From Pseudomonadota bacterium (GTDB taxonomy: Bacteria; Myxococcota; Myxococcia; Myxococcales; Anaeromyxobacteraceae), in NCBI GenBank assembly GCA_023428085.1, contig JAEYZK010000086.1, forward strand, positions 1 through 7,490: a DNA stretch of 7,490 nucleotides. The letters are read 5' to 3'. The notes beneath the pieces are model-generated. The model saw nothing but the letters and a program-made list of their open reading frames with translations, made no database searches and was not told where the DNA came from. This document shows, one piece after another, positions 5,846-7,490 of this stretch (positions within the stretch are counted from its first letter, which is position 1; the number at the start of each line of letters is the position of its first letter). The position numbers were made by a program, and so were the translations under genes.

Positions 5846-7152
5846 GCCGCCCTCCCGGGCCCGGCGGCCTTGGGCAGGAGCAGGAGCGCCTCGGTGCCGC
5901 CGCCGGTGCGCGTTCGCAGGAGCAGGTCGCCGCCGTGCTGGCGGGCGAGCGAGCGGGCGATGGTGAGCCCCAGCCCGGAGCCGTTCGGCTTCGTGGTCAC
6001 GCCGGGCGAGAAGACCGTCTCCCCGAGCGCGGGATCGACCCCGGTCCCCCGATCCAGGACGCGGACCAGGGCCCCGCCCTCTCCCGCCGCCTCGGTCGCG
6101 ATCCGCACCTCCGCGCCGTGCGCGCTCGCGTCGAGCGCGTTCTGCACGAGGTTGATGAGCACCTGCTTCACCTTGCGCGGGTCGCAGCGCGCCGTCACCC
6201 CGGCGCCCTCGATCGAGAGGTGCACCGCGCGCTCGCGGGCCAGGCCCTCGTGCAGCGCGGCCACCTCGCGGGCCAGCGCCGACACGTCGGCGTCGCCGAG
6301 CGCGAGCGGCACGAGCGGCCGCGAGAAGTTGAGGAACTCGTCGAGGATGGACTGCATCCGGTCCACCTCCCGGCGCAGGACGCCGAGCCGCTCCGCGCCC
6401 TTGCCGTCGGGCAGGTGCTGGCCGAGCAGGCTCGCCAGCCCCTTCACGCTCGCGAGCGGGTTCTTCAGCTCGTGGGCGATCTCCGCGGAGAGCGCGGTGA
6501 GCTCCTCGGCCTGCTCCTTGTGATCGCGCAGGGCCTCCTGCTGCGCCGCGAGCTCGCGGCGGAGGATCGTCGCGTACGTCTTGCGGAGCTTCCGCCCGAG
6601 GAGCTGGCTCGCGACGAGCACGAACGAGTAGGCGGTGGCCATGGCCCAGACGTGCGCCACGTCCGGGCCGTTCCGCGCCCCGCCGCCGAACGCCGCCAGG
6701 TTGAAGTCGGGGAGCGCGCCGCTCGCGTTGTACGCGGCCATGATCCAGACCGCCCCGACCTGCACGAGCGGGACGAGGAGCTGGGAGGGCGGGTTGAAGG
6801 CGACCGAGGTGATGATCCCGAGCGGGATCGCCACGAGCAGGAACGGGCTCTCGATCCCTCCGCTGACGAACGAGAGCGCGAGCTGCGCCAGGACCGCGAG
6901 CGCGAGGTTCACCGCCAGCGCGCCCCGCGTCATGCCGTGGAGCCGGTAGCGGGCCCACTCGAAGAGGAAGAAGGCGGGGATGAGCACCATCGCCGCCACC
7001 AGGAGGGTCCGCCGCCACGGCGCCGGCTCGGTCCAGGCGAGCCAGCCGACGAGCAGCAGGATGAGCGGGATCACGACGACGCGCACGAGCACGAGGTGCC
7101 CGAAGATCCGCGCCAGCTCCTCCCGCTCGATGGCCTTCTGGTGGCTCGTCAT
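5842..7152 (-). CDS. Six-TM NtrB-type histidine kinase with RegB/PilS-like membrane sensor
   Basis: A 436-residue kinase from ATG at 7152. Six membrane segments are at about 19-40, 49-71, 76-96, 102-119, 125-142 and 166-185. Between TM3 and TM4 lies SGGIESPF (97-104), close to the GGxxNPF motif of the redox kinases RegB/PrrB and also reminiscent of PilS. The membrane part is followed by a helical stretch without HAMP or a recognisable PAS. The HisKA domain has H227 (EIAHELKNP), and the ATPase domain has N-box NLVQNALDAS (334-343), G1 DRGTGVD (367-373), FSPGVTTK (381-388) and G2 NGSGLGL (390-396). It is the expected partner of the sigma-54 regulator whose start overlaps its stop by 4 bases. 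Alternative start: ATG at 7218 would add 22 residues, overlaps the upstream stop as ATGA and has a strong GGGAGGG site. However, 7 of 21 added codons end in A/T (CTT, TGT, CGT, ATT...), against none in the next 30 codons, so 7152 is preferred. The signal is probably membrane redox state or an inner-membrane ligand (inference). Confidence 0.94.
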   Translation of the reverse strand: MTSHQKAIEREELARIFGHLVLVRVVVIPLILLLVGWLAWTEPAPWRRTLLVAAMVLIPAFFLFEWARYRLHGMTRGALAVNLALAVLAQLALSFVSGGIESPFLLVAIPLGIITSVAFNPPSQLLVPLVQVGAVWIMAAYNASGALPDFNLAAFGGGARNGPDVAHVWAMATAYSFVLVASQLLGRKLRKTYATILRRELAAQQEALRDHKEQAEELTALSAEIAHELKNPLASVKGLASLLGQHLPDGKGAERLGVLRREVDRMQSILDEFLNFSRPLVPLALGDADVSALAREVAALHEGLARERAVHLSIEGAGVTARCDPRKVKQVLINLVQNALDASAHGAEVRIATEAAGEGGALVRVLDRGTGVDPALGETVFSPGVTTKPNGSGLGLTIARSLARQHGGDLLLRTRTGGGTEALLLLPKAAGPGRAA

Positions 7153-7214
7153 GGCTCGACCCCGGCCCACAATACGACAGGTAAGGCGGCGCAGCCGCGA
7201 AAGCACCCCGCCGG
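7153..7214 (-). promoter_or_regulatory. Short gap between TolC-like gene and kinase, less GC-biased than its surroundings
   Basis: If the kinase starts at 7152 this 62-bp stretch is untranslated. On the minus strand it has a small hairpin (GCGGC-TGC-GCCGC, 7198-7186), followed by CTTACCTGTCG and TATTGT (7174-7169). TATTGT is a weak -10-like element without a fitting -35. It might hold a secondary promoter or partial terminator. If the start is 7218 instead, this is coding. Confidence 0.35.
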
Positions 7215-7490
7215 TCATCGCTCCCTCCCCAGCGCGAGCTGGAGCGCGAGCCGGGCCTGGGCGAGGCGGGCGCGGGCCTCGGCGAGGCCGCTGTCGGCGA
7301 GGAAGAGCCGATCGTTCGCGTCGAGGACATCGAGGCTCGAGGCGACGCCGGCCTCGAAGCTGCGCCGGATCGAGGCCGCCGAGTCGGCGGCGAGCTCCGC
7401 CTGCGCGTGCGCGAGCCGCAGCCGCTCCCGCGCCACGCCGAGGTCGCGCCGCGCGTCGAGCACCTCGCGCGCGATGGCGAGCCGCTGCGC
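7215..7490 (-). CDS. TolC-like outer-membrane efflux protein, C-terminal fragment
   Basis: The last 91 residues of a gene that enters from the right edge; the start lies outside. The reading frame is open to base 7490, so the GTG at 7463 is internal. The fragment is a long amphipathic helix pair with the OEP/TolC repeat signature: AELAADSAASIRRSFEAG, then SSLDVLDANDRLFLADSGLA, then an Ala/Leu/Arg-rich helix ending ALGRER. Family members form the outer-membrane and periplasmic channel for RND, MFS or type I exporters. The TGA (7217-7215) lies just before the kinase and regulator genes on the same strand, so a pump operon probably lies to the right, with the two-component system at its end. Which pump it serves cannot be told from here. 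Confidence 0.9.
   Translation of the reverse strand, partial: AQRLAIAREVLDARRDLGVARERLRLAHAQAELAADSAASIRRSFEAGVASSLDVLDANDRLFLADSGLAEARARLAQARLALQLALGRER

Noticed and set aside
4517..6523. 668-codon open frame on the plus strand
   Set aside because: Antisense to the sigma-54 regulator and kinase, which have complete catalytic motifs. The composition is that of a GC shadow frame.
5846..7330. Upstream extension of the sigma-54 regulator frame to a 960-residue protein
   Set aside because: The added part overlaps the histidine kinase in another frame and reads as low-complexity Arg/Pro/Ala. The GTG at 5845 has a Shine-Dalgarno and the receiver domain begins right after it.
7215..7463. Reading the TolC-like fragment as a complete 82-residue protein starting at GTG 7463
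   Set aside because: The frame stays open to the window edge with OEP-like residues upstream, so this is the end of a longer gene.

Overview
The window is very GC-rich, with third codon positions almost always G or C. It is packed with bacterial genes of envelope-sensing type. The codon use, the sigma-54 regulator and the gene mix resemble a myxobacterium-like member of Myxococcota, with Anaeromyxobacter as a plausible guess. This is an impression from composition and protein style, not a database match. No mobile element, CRISPR array, tRNA or rRNA is visible.

Layout. (1) Positions 1-1739, minus strand: an ABC-F ribosome-associated ATPase, cut at its C-terminus by the left edge. It carries an unusual in-frame insertion after the second ABC domain's Q-loop. 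(2) Positions 1740-1884: a divergent intergenic region with a perfect 19-nt palindrome next to a Shine-Dalgarno sequence. (3) Positions 1885-4434, plus strand: a three-gene unit encoding a small exported Spy/CpxP-like (LTxxQ) protein, an OmpR/PhoB-type response regulator and a CpxA-like two-TM HAMP histidine kinase. A long hairpin lies between the first two genes, and the last two overlap by 4 nt. (4) Positions 4435-4447: only 13 bases separate convergent genes, inside an inverted repeat that includes both stop codons. (5) Positions 4448-7490, minus strand, transcribed right to left: the C-terminal end of a TolC-like outer-membrane efflux protein, then a six-TM NtrB-type histidine kinase with a RegB/PilS-like membrane sensor, then an NtrC-type sigma-54 response regulator. 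Kinase and regulator overlap by 4 nt.

How the genes work together (inference). The plus-strand unit looks like a Cpx-type envelope-stress circuit in which the periplasmic Spy/CpxP protein would modulate the kinase and probably be one of its targets. The minus-strand unit looks like a redox- or membrane-sensing sigma-54 system attached to the end of an efflux operon, and it may control that efflux pump. Two complete two-component systems of different classes therefore meet tail to tail. All the protein families are known. The interesting parts are the arrangement, the pairing of a RegB/PilS-like membrane domain with an NtrC partner behind a TolC gene, the RNA hairpins at gene junctions, and the ABC-F insertion.
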